7,113 nucleotides of DNA from Rubrobacter sp. (lineage in GTDB: Bacteria; Actinomycetota; Rubrobacteria; Rubrobacterales; Rubrobacteraceae): contig JADDKG010000284.1 in assembly GCA_020253895.1 (NCBI GenBank), positions 1 through 7,113 on the forward strand, written 5' to 3'. The notes below the pieces were generated by a model. The model was not told the origin of the DNA. It saw only the letters and a program-made list of their open reading frames with translations, and did not search any database. Of this stretch, positions 1 through 6,407 are shown in pieces. Positions within the stretch are counted from its first letter, which is position 1. Each line of letters opens with the position of its first letter. A program made the position numbers and the translations under genes.

Positions 1-442
1 CGTACCGGTCCAGAAAGACCACCGGCACCCCGGACCGCTCCACCTCCTCCAGATGCGGAGAGGCCGCCCGCGCAGGGCTTATGACGATCCCGTCAACCCG
101 CTTCTCGAGCAAGACCTCCAGATAGCGGGCCTCCTTCTCCGGGTCCTCGTCGGTGTTCCCCAGTATCAGGCTGTAGCCCCGCTCCCGGGCCGCATCCTCC
201 ACCGCCCGGGCCACCGCCGTAAAGAAAGGGTTCATGACGTTGGGGATCACCAGCCCCAACGTCCGGGTCGCCTCCACCCGCAGCGCCCGCGCCACGGCGT
301 TCGGCCGGTAGCCCAGCCGCCGGGAGGCCTCGAGCACCCGCTCCCGCGCCCCAGCGCTCACCCCCCCGCCCCCGAACACCCGCGACACCGTCGCCACCGA
401 CACCCCGGCCTCCCGCGCAACGTCCCTGATCGTAGCCACCAT
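1..442 (-). CDS. LacI/GalR-family transcriptional repressor, N-terminal part (runs off left edge)
   Basis: This is the first ~147 residues of a LacI-family regulator; the C-terminal part lies beyond the window. From the ATG at 442, residues 4-23 form the typical helix-turn-helix (IRDVAREAGVSVATVSRV). Residues 43-54 (LGYRPNAVARAL) are the hinge helix, and residues 62-75 (LGLVIPNVMNPFF) begin the periplasmic-binding-protein-like effector domain, which usually binds a sugar or related small molecule. The turn after the recognition helix is Gly-rich (FGGGG) and about one residue shorter than usual. No good Shine-Dalgarno precedes the ATG. The next codon, GTG at 439, would give the commoner MATIRDVA start and lies six bases after a -10-like hexamer, so it may be the true, leaderless start. 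The gene follows the decarboxylase by 50 bases on the same strand. Two LacI-type operators in its promoter suggest autoregulation. The family is certain; ligand and regulon are unknown. Confidence 0.95.
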   Translation of the reverse strand, partial: MVATIRDVAREAGVSVATVSRVFGGGGVSAGARERVLEASRRLGYRPNAVARALRVEATRTLGLVIPNVMNPFFTAVARAVEDAARERGYSLILGNTDEDPEKEARYLEVLLEKRVDGIVISPARAASPHLEEVERSGVPVVFLDRY

Positions 443-445
443 CCC

Positions 446-474
446 AGTGTAATCGTTTACGGAAACGTTTACAA
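446..474 (-). promoter_or_regulatory. Candidate sigma-70-type promoter of the LacI-family gene
   Basis: On the minus strand TTGTAA (474-469) is followed after exactly 17 bases by TACACT (451-446), a good match to -35 and -10 elements in an otherwise very GC-rich region. The -10 ends six bases before the GTG codon at 439, so transcription would begin at or next to that codon and give a leaderless message. This is inferred from sequence only. Confidence 0.55.
449..472. promoter_or_regulatory. Two abutting LacI-type operators
   Basis: Two 12-bp imperfect palindromes with the central CG typical of LacI/GalR operators lie side by side: GTAATCGTTTAC (449-460) and GGAAACGTTTAC (461-472). Each differs by one position from the ideal GTAAACGTTTAC. 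Their centres are 12 bp apart, and CGTTTAC occurs twice as a direct repeat (454-460 and 466-472). They fill the space between and around the promoter elements of the adjoining LacI-family gene, so the likely role is autorepression. Confidence 0.7.
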
Positions 475-492
475 GAGGTGGCGCGCCGGAGT

Positions 493-2076
493 TCAGCCCC
501 CCATCCGGGGGACGGCGGTATCCACCAGGACGTCCACCACGTAGGGGGCGTCCGAGGAGAAGGCCCGCTTGAGGGCCTGCGGGAGCTCGTCGGGCTCTTC
601 CACCCTCTCACCGGCGCAGCCGAAGCCGCTGGCTATCCGGACGATGTCGATGCCGGGGAGGTCCAGCCCAGGAACGTTCGGGCCGAGGCCCATGAGGTCC
701 CGGAAGCTCTTGAGGATGGAGTAGCCCCGGTTGTTGATGACCACCACGGCCAGGCCCACCCCGTACCTGGCGGCGGTCCACAGGGACTGGATGGAGTACA
801 TGCTGGAGCCGTCCCCGATCACGCAGACCACCTTGCGGTCGGGCAGGGCCAGGCCGAGCCCCACCGCGGCGGGCATGGCGAAGCCTAGGCCACCGGCGGC
901 GGAGGTGAGGTGGCCGAGCGGGTCGTCGGCCCGGATGTGCCGGTAGAGCACGGGCTTGCTGGAGGCAGACTCGTCGGCGATGGCGGCCCCCTCGGGCAGG
1001 AGCTCCGCGATGGTGTGCATGACGTAGTCCACGCTCATCGGCGTGGAGGGCTCGGGGGCGGGAGGCCGCTCCCCCGGCGGGGGAGAAGGCCGCCGAGTCT
1101 CCGGGAGGAGCTCCAGCAACCCTTCGGCGGCCAGCCCTACGTCCCCCACGATGCCCGTCCCGGCCGGGGCGCGGGCCGCCTCTTCGGGGTCCTCCGTGAT
1201 CTGGACGAGCGCCGTCCCCTCCCGGACCACCGGCCCCGGCAGGTAGGGGTAGTAGGTGAAGGCCGGGGCCCCGAGCACCAGCACCGCGTCGTAGGGGGAG
1301 AGGGTCTCGGCCACCGGCCGCTGGGCCAAGGGAAGGACGCCGCGGAAGAGGGGGTGGCTCTGCGGGAACCCGGCGAGCGCGGCCACCCCGTCCTGCCACA
1401 CCTCGGCCCGCAGCCGCTCGGCGAGCGCCACCACCCCGGAGAAGGCCCCCGAGCGGGCCACCCCGGGCCCGGCGACGATGGCCGGGCGCTCTGCCTCCTG
1501 CAGCACCGCGGCGGCCCGCCGGAGGGCGCCGGGGTCGGGGGCGGTGCGGTAGGAGACCTCCCGGGGCTGCGGCGGCTCGGTCCCGGCCTCCCAGTCGTCC
1601 ATTGGGATGGAGAGGAAGACGGGCCCGGAGGGCTGTTGCCGGGCGGTATGGTAGGCCCGCAGCAGCTCATGCGGGACGTCCTGTGCCCGGGCCGGCTCGT
1701 GGCTTCGCTTCACGTACGGGCGGGCCAGCTCCACGAGCCGCCCGGAGAGCAGCGGCTCCAGCGCCAGATGCCCCCGGTGCTGCTGTCCGGCGGTCACCAC
1801 CAGCGGAGTCTTGTTGTGGTAGGCGGTGACCAGGGCGCCCATGGCATTCCCCAGCCCCGGGGCGGTGTGCAAGTTCACGAGGGCGGCGTTGCCCGTACCC
1901 CGGGCGTAGCCCTCTGCCATGGAGAGGGCGCTCGCCTCCTGGAGCGCCAGCACGTAACGGAAGTCCTCCGGCAGGTCCCTGAGAAAGGGCAGCTCGGTGG
2001 AGCCCGGGTTGCCGAAGATGGTCGTCATCCCGAGCTCGCGCAGAAGCTCGAGGGTCGCCTCACGCACCGTGGGCAT
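493..2076 (-). CDS. mdlC: Thiamine-diphosphate-dependent decarboxylase, benzoylformate decarboxylase family
   Basis: This cytoplasmic 2-keto acid decarboxylase of 527 residues is almost the length of the Pseudomonas putida benzoylformate decarboxylase (528). The three ThDP-enzyme domains are in order: N-terminal Pyr domain (1-~165), central domain (~180-330) and C-terminal PP domain (~350-520). Ser26 (GNPGSTELPF), Glu47 (the cofactor-activating Glu) and His70 fall at the same numbers as in the P. putida enzyme. The Mg/ThDP motif runs from GDG (421-423) to NN (448-449), and NVPGLDLPGID follows at 467-477. Two pocket residues differ: the position of catalytic His281 is Tyr276, and that of Ala460 is Ile454. 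The substrate may thus be another, possibly aliphatic, keto acid. The ATG at 2076 has a strong Shine-Dalgarno seven bases upstream. The gene follows the kinase by 57 bases and has its own candidate promoter there. The family is sure; the symbol is tentative because the substrate is in doubt. Confidence 0.92.
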   Translation of the reverse strand: MPTVREATLELLRELGMTTIFGNPGSTELPFLRDLPEDFRYVLALQEASALSMAEGYARGTGNAALVNLHTAPGLGNAMGALVTAYHNKTPLVVTAGQQHRGHLALEPLLSGRLVELARPYVKRSHEPARAQDVPHELLRAYHTARQQPSGPVFLSIPMDDWEAGTEPPQPREVSYRTAPDPGALRRAAAVLQEAERPAIVAGPGVARSGAFSGVVALAERLRAEVWQDGVAALAGFPQSHPLFRGVLPLAQRPVAETLSPYDAVLVLGAPAFTYYPYLPGPVVREGTALVQITEDPEEAARAPAGTGIVGDVGLAAEGLLELLPETRRPSPPPGERPPAPEPSTPMSVDYVMHTIAELLPEGAAIADESASSKPVLYRHIRADDPLGHLTSAAGGLGFAMPAAVGLGLALPDRKVVCVIGDGSSMYSIQSLWTAARYGVGLAVVVINNRGYSILKSFRDLMGLGPNVPGLDLPGIDIVRIASGFGCAGERVEEPDELPQALKRAFSSDAPYVVDVLVDTAVPRMGG

Positions 2077-2083
2077 GTTTCTG

Positions 2084-2093
2084 ACCTCCTCCC
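2084..2093 (-). promoter_or_regulatory. Strong ribosome binding site of the decarboxylase
   Basis: GGGAGGAGGT on the minus strand ends seven bases before the ATG at 2076. It is the best Shine-Dalgarno in the window and fixes that start. Confidence 0.8.
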
Positions 2094-2112
2094 AAGACCT
2101 CTACCCCGCCGG

Positions 2113-2121
2113 ACTATACCA
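2113..2121 (-). promoter_or_regulatory. Candidate extended -10 promoter of the decarboxylase
   Basis: TGGTATAGT on the minus strand (2121-2113) is a TGn-TATAAT-like extended -10 in the 57-base gap after the kinase stop. There is no convincing -35 at 16-18 bases. Transcription would start near 2106, leaving about 30 bases of leader with the strong ribosome binding site. A small inverted repeat (CCCGC 2105-2109, GCGGG 2124-2128) flanks the element. It suggests the decarboxylase can be transcribed independently of the kinase. Confidence 0.4.
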
Positions 2122-2133
2122 GAGCGGGAAGGG

Positions 2134-3558
2134 TCAGTCCTCGATGCCCACCTCCTGCAGGACCTGGTCAGCGATCTCGCCGCCGGAGGGCGGCCCGTCG
2201 TCCGCCGGCTGCGGGGCGGGTGCGGGAGCCGGAGCGGCCGGCTGCGGGGCGGGTGCAGGGGCAGGACGGGGGGCCGGAGCGGGCTGCGGCCGCGCCGGAG
2301 GAGGCTCCTCCTGCTGCGGCTGCGGCCGGTCCTCCGCGGCAGCACTCCCTCTGGGAGCGGCCTCCCGTGGCTCATCTGGGGGGGCCGGCGCCTCCTCGCG
2401 TGCCTCGCCCGAGCCGTCCTCCCGGGGCTCGTCCACGGCGGCGGGGACCACGACGACCCGCCCGGAGCCTCCGTCCTCCTTCGGGGAGGAGCGGTCTTTC
2501 TCCGCCGCCGGAGCCGGCATCCCGCCGGGGCCAGCAGCGTCGGGGGTCCTCACCGCCTGCCGGACGGCGCCGTCCTCCCACCAGGGCGCGACCGCCGCGG
2601 TCCACACCGCCCCTGCAGCGAGCAGGGCGAGGGCGCCGGCGGCCACCGCCCCGCGCAGGGCCCGCCGCCTCCGCCGGCGCCCGCCGGGCGGCACGGGGGC
2701 CATGCGCCGGGTGGCCTCGAGAGGTTCCTCCCCGGAGAGGAAGCGCTCCAGGTCGGAGGCCAGCGCCGCCGCCTCCGGGTAGCGGTCCTCCGGGTCCTTA
2801 GCCAGCAGCCGCACGGTTATGGCGTCCAGAGCCTCCGGCACCGCCGGGTTTGCCTGGCGGGGGTGGCGCGGCGGCTCGTGGATGTGGCGGACCGCCACCG
2901 CCACCGGGGTATCCGCCTCGTAGGGGAGGCTCCCCACGAGCATCTCGTAGAGCACCACCCCCAGCGAGTAGAGGTCGCTCCGGGGGCCGGCGCGGCGGCC
3001 CATCGCCTGCTCCGGCGACATGTACCCCACCGTACCCAGCACCAGGCTCGTACCGGAGATCGTCGCCTCTGAGATCGCCCGGGCTATCCCGAAGTCCGCG
3101 ACCTTCGCCTCCCCCGAGGCGCCGAGGAGGATGTTCTGGGGCTTTATGTCCCGGTGGACGATGCCGCGCCGGTGTGCCGCCTCCAGCGCCCGGGCCACCT
3201 GCAGGGCCGTGCGGGCAGCCTCCTCCGGGGGCAGCGGGGCCTCCTTCAGGATCCTCTCCTTCAGCGTCCCGCCCGGGACGTGCTCCATGGCTATGTAGTA
3301 GGTGCCGTCACCGGCTTTGCCGTGGTCGTAGATAGAGACGATGTTCGGGTGCGAGAGCGCGGCGGCGCTGCGGGCCTCGCGCCGGAAGCGCTCCACGAAC
3401 TCCGCGTCTGCGGCGTAGGCCTCCCGCAGCACCTTCAGGGCGACGTCCCTGTCGAGCACCCGGTCGTGGGCCAGGAAGACTTCGGCCATCCCGCCGCCGC
3501 CGAGCCGCTCCAGCACGGCGTAGCGGCCGTCGACCGTGGTGCGGCGTGAGATCTCCAT
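2134..3558 (-). CDS. Membrane-anchored Ser/Thr protein kinase, PknB-like, no PASTA domains
   Basis: A Hanks-type kinase of 474 residues from the ATG at 3558. The kinase domain (about 10-275) is complete: Gly-rich loop GGGGMAEV (20-27), Lys42 in ALKVL, Glu61 in helix C, HRD at 135-137 with Lys139 and Asn142, DFG at 155-157, a Ser/Thr-rich activation loop (165-175) and [10 protein letters not shown] ending in the SPE triplet (181-183). A basic run of six Arg (294-299) precedes one membrane helix (about 303-324). The outer part is a low-complexity, acidic then Pro/Ala-rich tail (about 410-457) with a short acidic end, and lacks PASTA repeats. It should phosphorylate cytoplasmic proteins at the membrane; its signal and targets are unknown. 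A GTG nine bases upstream (3567) would add three residues, but AGGTGG at 3569-3564 overlaps it and sits five bases from the ATG, which favours the ATG. It diverges from the quinone reductase gene and precedes the decarboxylase. Confidence 0.93.
   Translation of the reverse strand: MEISRRTTVDGRYAVLERLGGGGMAEVFLAHDRVLDRDVALKVLREAYAADAEFVERFRREARSAAALSHPNIVSIYDHGKAGDGTYYIAMEHVPGGTLKERILKEAPLPPEEAARTALQVARALEAAHRRGIVHRDIKPQNILLGASGEAKVADFGIARAISEATISGTSLVLGTVGYMSPEQAMGRRAGPRSDLYSLGVVLYEMLVGSLPYEADTPVAVAVRHIHEPPRHPRQANPAVPEALDAITVRLLAKDPEDRYPEAAALASDLERFLSGEEPLEATRRMAPVPPGGRRRRRRALRGAVAAGALALLAAGAVWTAAVAPWWEDGAVRQAVRTPDAAGPGGMPAPAAEKDRSSPKEDGGSGRVVVVPAAVDEPREDGSGEAREEAPAPPDEPREAAPRGSAAAEDRPQPQQEEPPPARPQPAPAPRPAPAPAPQPAAPAPAPAPQPADDGPPSGGEIADQVLQEVGIED
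2204..2262. repeat. 33-bp-period tandem repeat in the Pro/Ala tail of the kinase
   Basis: A 26-base unit beginning GCCGGCTGCGGGGCGGGTGC occurs at 2204-2229 and again at 2237-2262 with two differences. The period of 33 bases is 11 codons, so the copies keep frame and encode two copies of an Ala-Pro-Gln-Pro-Ala-rich segment in the extracytoplasmic tail. It looks like recent in-frame duplication. Confidence 0.75.
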
Positions 3559-3563
3559 CCGGC

Positions 3564-3569
3564 CCACCT
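3564..3569 (-). promoter_or_regulatory. Ribosome binding site deciding the kinase start
   Basis: AGGTGG on the minus strand lies five bases before the ATG at 3558 and contains the alternative GTG at 3567. The GTG itself has no Shine-Dalgarno upstream, so the ATG is preferred. Confidence 0.5.
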
Positions 3570-3585
3570 AAAGACGAGTAGCCTG

Positions 3586-3598
3586 CGGGTCAGACCCG
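3586..3598. promoter_or_regulatory. Perfect 13-bp palindrome, possible operator
   Basis: CGGGTC-A-GACCCG is a perfect inverted repeat with a one-base centre in the divergent kinase/quinone-reductase spacer. It directly follows the candidate -10 of the kinase promoter, so it would cover the transcription start. The one-base loop makes a protein-binding site likelier than an RNA hairpin. No binding protein can be named. Confidence 0.4.
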
Positions 3599-3627
3599 AG
3601 GTTACCACGCGCCCCCACAACCGGCAA
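3599..3627 (-). promoter_or_regulatory. Candidate kinase promoter
   Basis: On the minus strand TTGCCG (3627-3622) is followed after 17 bases by TAACCT (3604-3599). The match is moderate: four of six at -35 and three of six at -10. Its position suits the kinase gene and it abuts the palindrome. Confidence 0.3.
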
Positions 3628-3647
3628 AAGAAAAGCCCGCCCCGCGG

Positions 3648-3653
3648 TAAAAT
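3648..3653 (+). promoter_or_regulatory. Candidate -10 element of the quinone reductase operon
   Basis: TAAAAT is an AT-rich hexamer in a GC-rich spacer, five of six to TATAAT, about 46 bases before the chosen ATG. No -35 match is seen at the usual distance; an A-rich stretch (3626-3634) lies upstream. It overlaps the upstream in-frame ATG at 3652, a further reason not to use that ATG as the start. Confidence 0.35.
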
Positions 3654-3699
3654 GGCCGGGTCACAGGAGGACCACCACAGAGGGGAGGGCGGACAGGGG

Positions 3700-4674
3700 A
3701 TGAAGGCCGTTAGGGTCCACGAGCCCGGGGGTCCCGAGGCTCTGCGCTACGAGGAGGTGCCGACGCCGGAGCCCGGCCCCGGCGAGGTGCGGGTCCGGCT
3801 CGAGGCCTGCGGGGTGAACTTCATCGACGTCTACCACCGCAAGGGCCTCTACCCCAAGGAGACCCCTTTCATAGTGGGGCAGGAGGGCGCCGGCCGGGTG
3901 GACGCCGTCGGCGAGGGGGTCGAGGGGTTCTCGGTCGGGGACTACGTGGCCTTCGCCAGCGCCCCGGGAGGGGCCTACGCCGAGTACGCCGTGGTCCCGG
4001 CCGACCGGCTGGTCCCGGTGAACGTCACCCTGGTCGAGGCCCGGGTCGCCGCGGCGGCGATGCTGCAGGGGATGACGGCCCACTACCTCACCCACAGCAC
4101 CTTCCCCCTGGAGGAGGGGCACGTCGCGCTGACGCACGCCGCCGCCGGGGGCGTCGGGCTCCTGCTCGTCCAGATGGCCAAGATGCGCGGGGCCACCATT
4201 ATCGGGACCGCGGGGACGGAGGAGAAGGCCCGGCTCGCCAGGGAGGCCGGGGCCGACGAGGTCATCCTCTACACCGAGCAGGACTTCGTCGAGGAGACCA
4301 TGAGGATCACCGGCGGCCAGGGGGTGCACGTCGTCTACGACTCCGTGGGGCGCGCCACCTTCGACGGGGGGCTCGACGTGCTGCGGCTGCGCGGATACAT
4401 GGTGCTCTTCGGGCAGTCCAGCGGGCCGGTGCCCCCGGTGGACCTGCAGGTCCTGAACCAGAAGGGCGGTCTCTTCGTCACCCGACCCTCGCTGGCCCAC
4501 TACACCGCCACCCAGGAGGAGCTGCTCTGGCGGGCCGAGAGCATCCTCTCCTGGATCGGCAACAACACCCTCAAGGTCAGGATAGGGGGAACCTACCCGC
4601 TCTCCGAGGCCGCGAGGGCCCACGCCGACCTGGAGGGCCGCAGGACCACCGGCAAGCTCCTCCTCATCCCGTGA
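3700..4674 (+). CDS. qor: NADPH:quinone oxidoreductase, zeta-crystallin type (MDR family)
   Basis: A zinc-free medium-chain reductase of 324 residues, the normal size for the Escherichia coli Qor type, which reduces quinones with NADPH in the cytoplasm. The N-terminal catalytic domain (1-~125) holds the zeta-crystallin signature around 60-82 ([17 protein letters not shown]...GD). The Rossmann domain has the AAAGGVG nucleotide loop at 147-153. Further Qor hallmarks are VYDSVGR (212-218), LNQKG (252-256), VTRPSL (260-265) and a C-terminal LLLIP. The canonical zinc ligands of alcohol dehydrogenases are absent. The start at 3700 gives the typical [13 protein letters not shown] and has GGAGGG at 3684-3689 ten bases ahead; the in-frame ATG at 3652 would add 16 non-homologous residues. 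The stop overlaps the next gene by four bases. The family is secure; the true electron acceptor could be a quinone, enone or similar compound. Confidence 0.93.
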   Translation: MKAVRVHEPGGPEALRYEEVPTPEPGPGEVRVRLEACGVNFIDVYHRKGLYPKETPFIVGQEGAGRVDAVGEGVEGFSVGDYVAFASAPGGAYAEYAVVPADRLVPVNVTLVEARVAAAAMLQGMTAHYLTHSTFPLEEGHVALTHAAAGGVGLLLVQMAKMRGATIIGTAGTEEKARLAREAGADEVILYTEQDFVEETMRITGGQGVHVVYDSVGRATFDGGLDVLRLRGYMVLFGQSSGPVPPVDLQVLNQKGGLFVTRPSLAHYTATQEELLWRAESILSWIGNNTLKVRIGGTYPLSEAARAHADLEGRRTTGKLLLIP

Positions 4675-5708
4675 GCGGGGAGACGGTGAAGCTCGACGTC
4701 GGGCTCGGGGTGGAGGGCGGCTACCTCCGGCGGGTCGGGGAGGTGGCCCGGGCGGCAGAGGGGCTCGGCTTCGGCGGCCTGGTGACCAGCGAGACAAAGC
4801 ACGACGCCTTTATCCCGCTGGCGGTGGCGGGGAGCACGACGGAGAGGATCCAGCTTCTCACCTCGGTGGCCATAGCCTTCTCCCGCTCTCCGATGGAGAT
4901 GGCCCAGACCGCCTGGGACCTGCAGGAGCTCTCCCAGGGCAGGTTCATCCTGGGGCTCGGTACCCAGGTCAGGGCCCACATCACCCGCCGCTTCGGGATG
5001 CCCTGGGGGAGGCCCGTCGCCCGCCTGCGCGAGTACATCCTGGCGCTGCGCGCCATCTGGGACGCCTTCCAGAACGGAACCCCGCTGAACTTCGAGGGCG
5101 AGTTCTACCGGCACACCCTTCTCACCCCCTTCTTCAACCCGGGCCCCATAGACCACCCGGAGATCCCGGTGTACATCGCCGGGGTGGGAGAGCGGCTCGC
5201 CCGGCTGGCGGGCGAGCTGTGCGACGGCTTCCACGTCCACCCCTTCCACTCGCCGGAGTACGTCCGGCGGGTCGTGCGGCCCGGGATAGCCGCCGGGGCC
5301 CGGGAGGCCGGGCGCAGCCCGGACCAGGTGCGGCTCGCCACCTCGGTCTTCGTCATCACCGGCGAGAGCCGGGAGGAGATGGAGGCCCGGCGGGAGGCCA
5401 TGCGCGCCCAGGCGGCCTTCTACGCCTCCACCCCCACCTACCGCACGGTGCTAGAGGTGCACGGCTGGGAGGCGGTGGGAGAGCGGCTCTCGGAGCTCGC
5501 CCGGCGCGGGCGGTGGGAGGAGCTGCCGGACCTCATCTCCGACGAGATGCTCTCCGCCTTCGCGGTAGAGGCGGCCCCGGACGAGCTGGGGGACGCCCTG
5601 CGGGAGCGCTACGGGGGGGTTATGGACCGGATCTCGCTCTACATGCAGTTCGTCCCCGGCGAGCGCGACGCGTTCTGGCGGCGTCTGGTGGAGACTTTGG
5701 GGGGCTGA
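4671..5708 (+). CDS. LLM-class, probably F420-dependent, oxidoreductase
   Basis: A 345-residue luciferase-like (bacterial luciferase TIM-barrel) flavin or F420 oxidoreductase. Supporting segments are [17 protein letters not shown] (31-47), [16 protein letters not shown] (59-74), the family-typical [18 protein letters not shown] (83-100), a [12 protein letters not shown] helix (122-133) and [19 protein letters not shown] (165-183), followed by [14 protein letters not shown]. The overall pattern resembles the actinobacterial F420-dependent LLM subfamily, so hydride transfer with F420 is likely, though FMN cannot be excluded. The GTG at 4671 overlaps the quinone reductase stop as GTGA, suggesting coupled translation. 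It lacks its own Shine-Dalgarno. An alternative GTG at 4686 (MKLDVGLG) has GGGGAG only three bases ahead. The pairing with a quinone reductase suggests a common reductive or detoxifying pathway; the substrate is unknown. Confidence 0.9.
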   Translation: MSGETVKLDVGLGVEGGYLRRVGEVARAAEGLGFGGLVTSETKHDAFIPLAVAGSTTERIQLLTSVAIAFSRSPMEMAQTAWDLQELSQGRFILGLGTQVRAHITRRFGMPWGRPVARLREYILALRAIWDAFQNGTPLNFEGEFYRHTLLTPFFNPGPIDHPEIPVYIAGVGERLARLAGELCDGFHVHPFHSPEYVRRVVRPGIAAGAREAGRSPDQVRLATSVFVITGESREEMEARREAMRAQAAFYASTPTYRTVLEVHGWEAVGERLSELARRGRWEELPDLISDEMLSAFAVEAAPDELGDALRERYGGVMDRISLYMQFVPGERDAFWRRLVETLGG

Positions 5709-5715
5709 GGGCCTT

Positions 5716-5746
5716 ACATCCGCAGGCTCTCCGGCGGACGTATAAA
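5716..5746 (+). promoter_or_regulatory. Candidate promoter of the sigma/anti-sigma pair
   Basis: TATAAA (5741-5746) lies seven bases before the ATG at 5754, in the 45-base gap. Read another way, ACATCC (5716-5721), 17 bases, then CGTATA (5739-5744) resembles an ECF-type promoter; the -35 is one base from the CCATCC reported for mycobacterial SigK. Either reading puts the transcript start within a few bases of the ATG. A small inverted repeat (TCCGC 5719-5723, GCGGA 5734-5738) lies inside. Confidence 0.35.
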
Positions 5747-5753
5747 CCTGCGT

Positions 5754-6407
5754 ATGGTGGAGCCCGCGGTAATCTGCCCGGCCGCGCCGCTCGTGCGGAG
5801 CGGGGTAGTTGCGGCTATGCTTAGCTCCGCAGTGGCGCGCCGGAGGAGACGGTCCAGCAAGCAGGAGAGCCGCAAAGCGCCGGACGAGGAGCTGGTGCGG
5901 CGCACCGCCGCCGGGGACGCCCGGGCTCTCGGGGAGCTCTACGACCGCTACGGCGGCCTCGTCTACGCGCTCGGGCTCCGGCTGCTCGGGGACCAACACC
6001 TCGCCGAGGAGCTGGTGCAGGACGTCTTTACCGCCGTTTGGCGGAACGCTGGCTCCTTCGACCCCTCCCGGGCCAGGTTCTCCACGTGGGTCTACCGGAT
6101 AGCCCGCAACCGGATCACCGACCTCGACCGCCGGCGGCGGGCCCGCCCGCGGGCGGCGGAGGGAGAGGGTACCGAGCGGGCCGGGGAGGATGCGACGGGG
6201 GCGGTCCCCGAGGCCCTCGACGTGGCCGAGGCCCTCTCCCGGCTCACCCCCGAGCACCGGGAGGTCCTCGTGCTCGCCTACTTCCGGGGCCTGACGCAGC
6301 GGGAGATCTCCGAGGCCACCGGCCTCCCGCTCGGCACGGTCAAGAGCCGGACCAGCGCAGCTCTCAAGGCCCTGCGGCGGGAGCTGGAGCGGGGAGGGGA
6401 AGGATGA
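5754..6407 (+). CDS. ECF-family RNA polymerase sigma factor
   Basis: A group IV sigma factor with only regions 2 and 4. Region 2 is about residues 61-128: ELYDRYGGLVYALGLRLLGD, then AEELVQDVFTAVW, then FSTWVYRIARNRITDLDRRRR. A short acidic/Gly linker follows. Region 4 is about 155-210, with its helix-turn-helix at TQREISEATGLPLGTVKSRT (181-200) reading the -35. It directs RNA polymerase to a stress regulon when released from its anti-sigma factor, encoded immediately downstream with an ATGA overlap. The SigK/RskA-like pairing is inferred from the partner. The start is uncertain: ATG 5754 gives 217 residues with an atypical 21-residue extension and would suit a near-leaderless message, while ATG 5817 gives 196 residues, a normal length, but has only a weak GGGG 11 bases upstream. 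Confidence 0.93.
   Translation: MVEPAVICPAAPLVRSGVVAAMLSSAVARRRRRSSKQESRKAPDEELVRRTAAGDARALGELYDRYGGLVYALGLRLLGDQHLAEELVQDVFTAVWRNAGSFDPSRARFSTWVYRIARNRITDLDRRRRARPRAAEGEGTERAGEDATGAVPEALDVAEALSRLTPEHREVLVLAYFRGLTQREISEATGLPLGTVKSRTSAALKALRRELERGGEG

Noticed and set aside
480..487. 8-bp palindrome GGCGCGCC between the decarboxylase stop and the repressor promoter
   Set aside because: Expected often by chance at this GC content and has no supporting context.
910..3072. Very long plus-strand open frame (720 codons) opposite the decarboxylase and kinase
   Set aside because: Its translation is Gly/Arg/Pro/His-rich, without any recognisable domain, and spans two real minus-strand genes; a GC-driven shadow.
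3652..3699. In-frame ATG at 3652 extending the quinone reductase by 16 residues
   Set aside because: The extension is not like the family, the ATG overlaps a -10-like TAAAAT, and the ATG at 3700 gives the canonical [13 protein letters not shown] start.
3661..4797. Long minus-strand open frame (378 codons) opposite the quinone reductase
   Set aside because: It is antisense to a clear gene, has low-complexity Gly/Pro/Arg/His composition, and is explained by high GC content.
5719..5738. Inverted repeat TCCGC/GCGGA between the LLM oxidoreductase and the sigma factor as a terminator
   Set aside because: The five-base stem has a ten-base loop and no T-run follows; it overlaps the candidate promoter instead.
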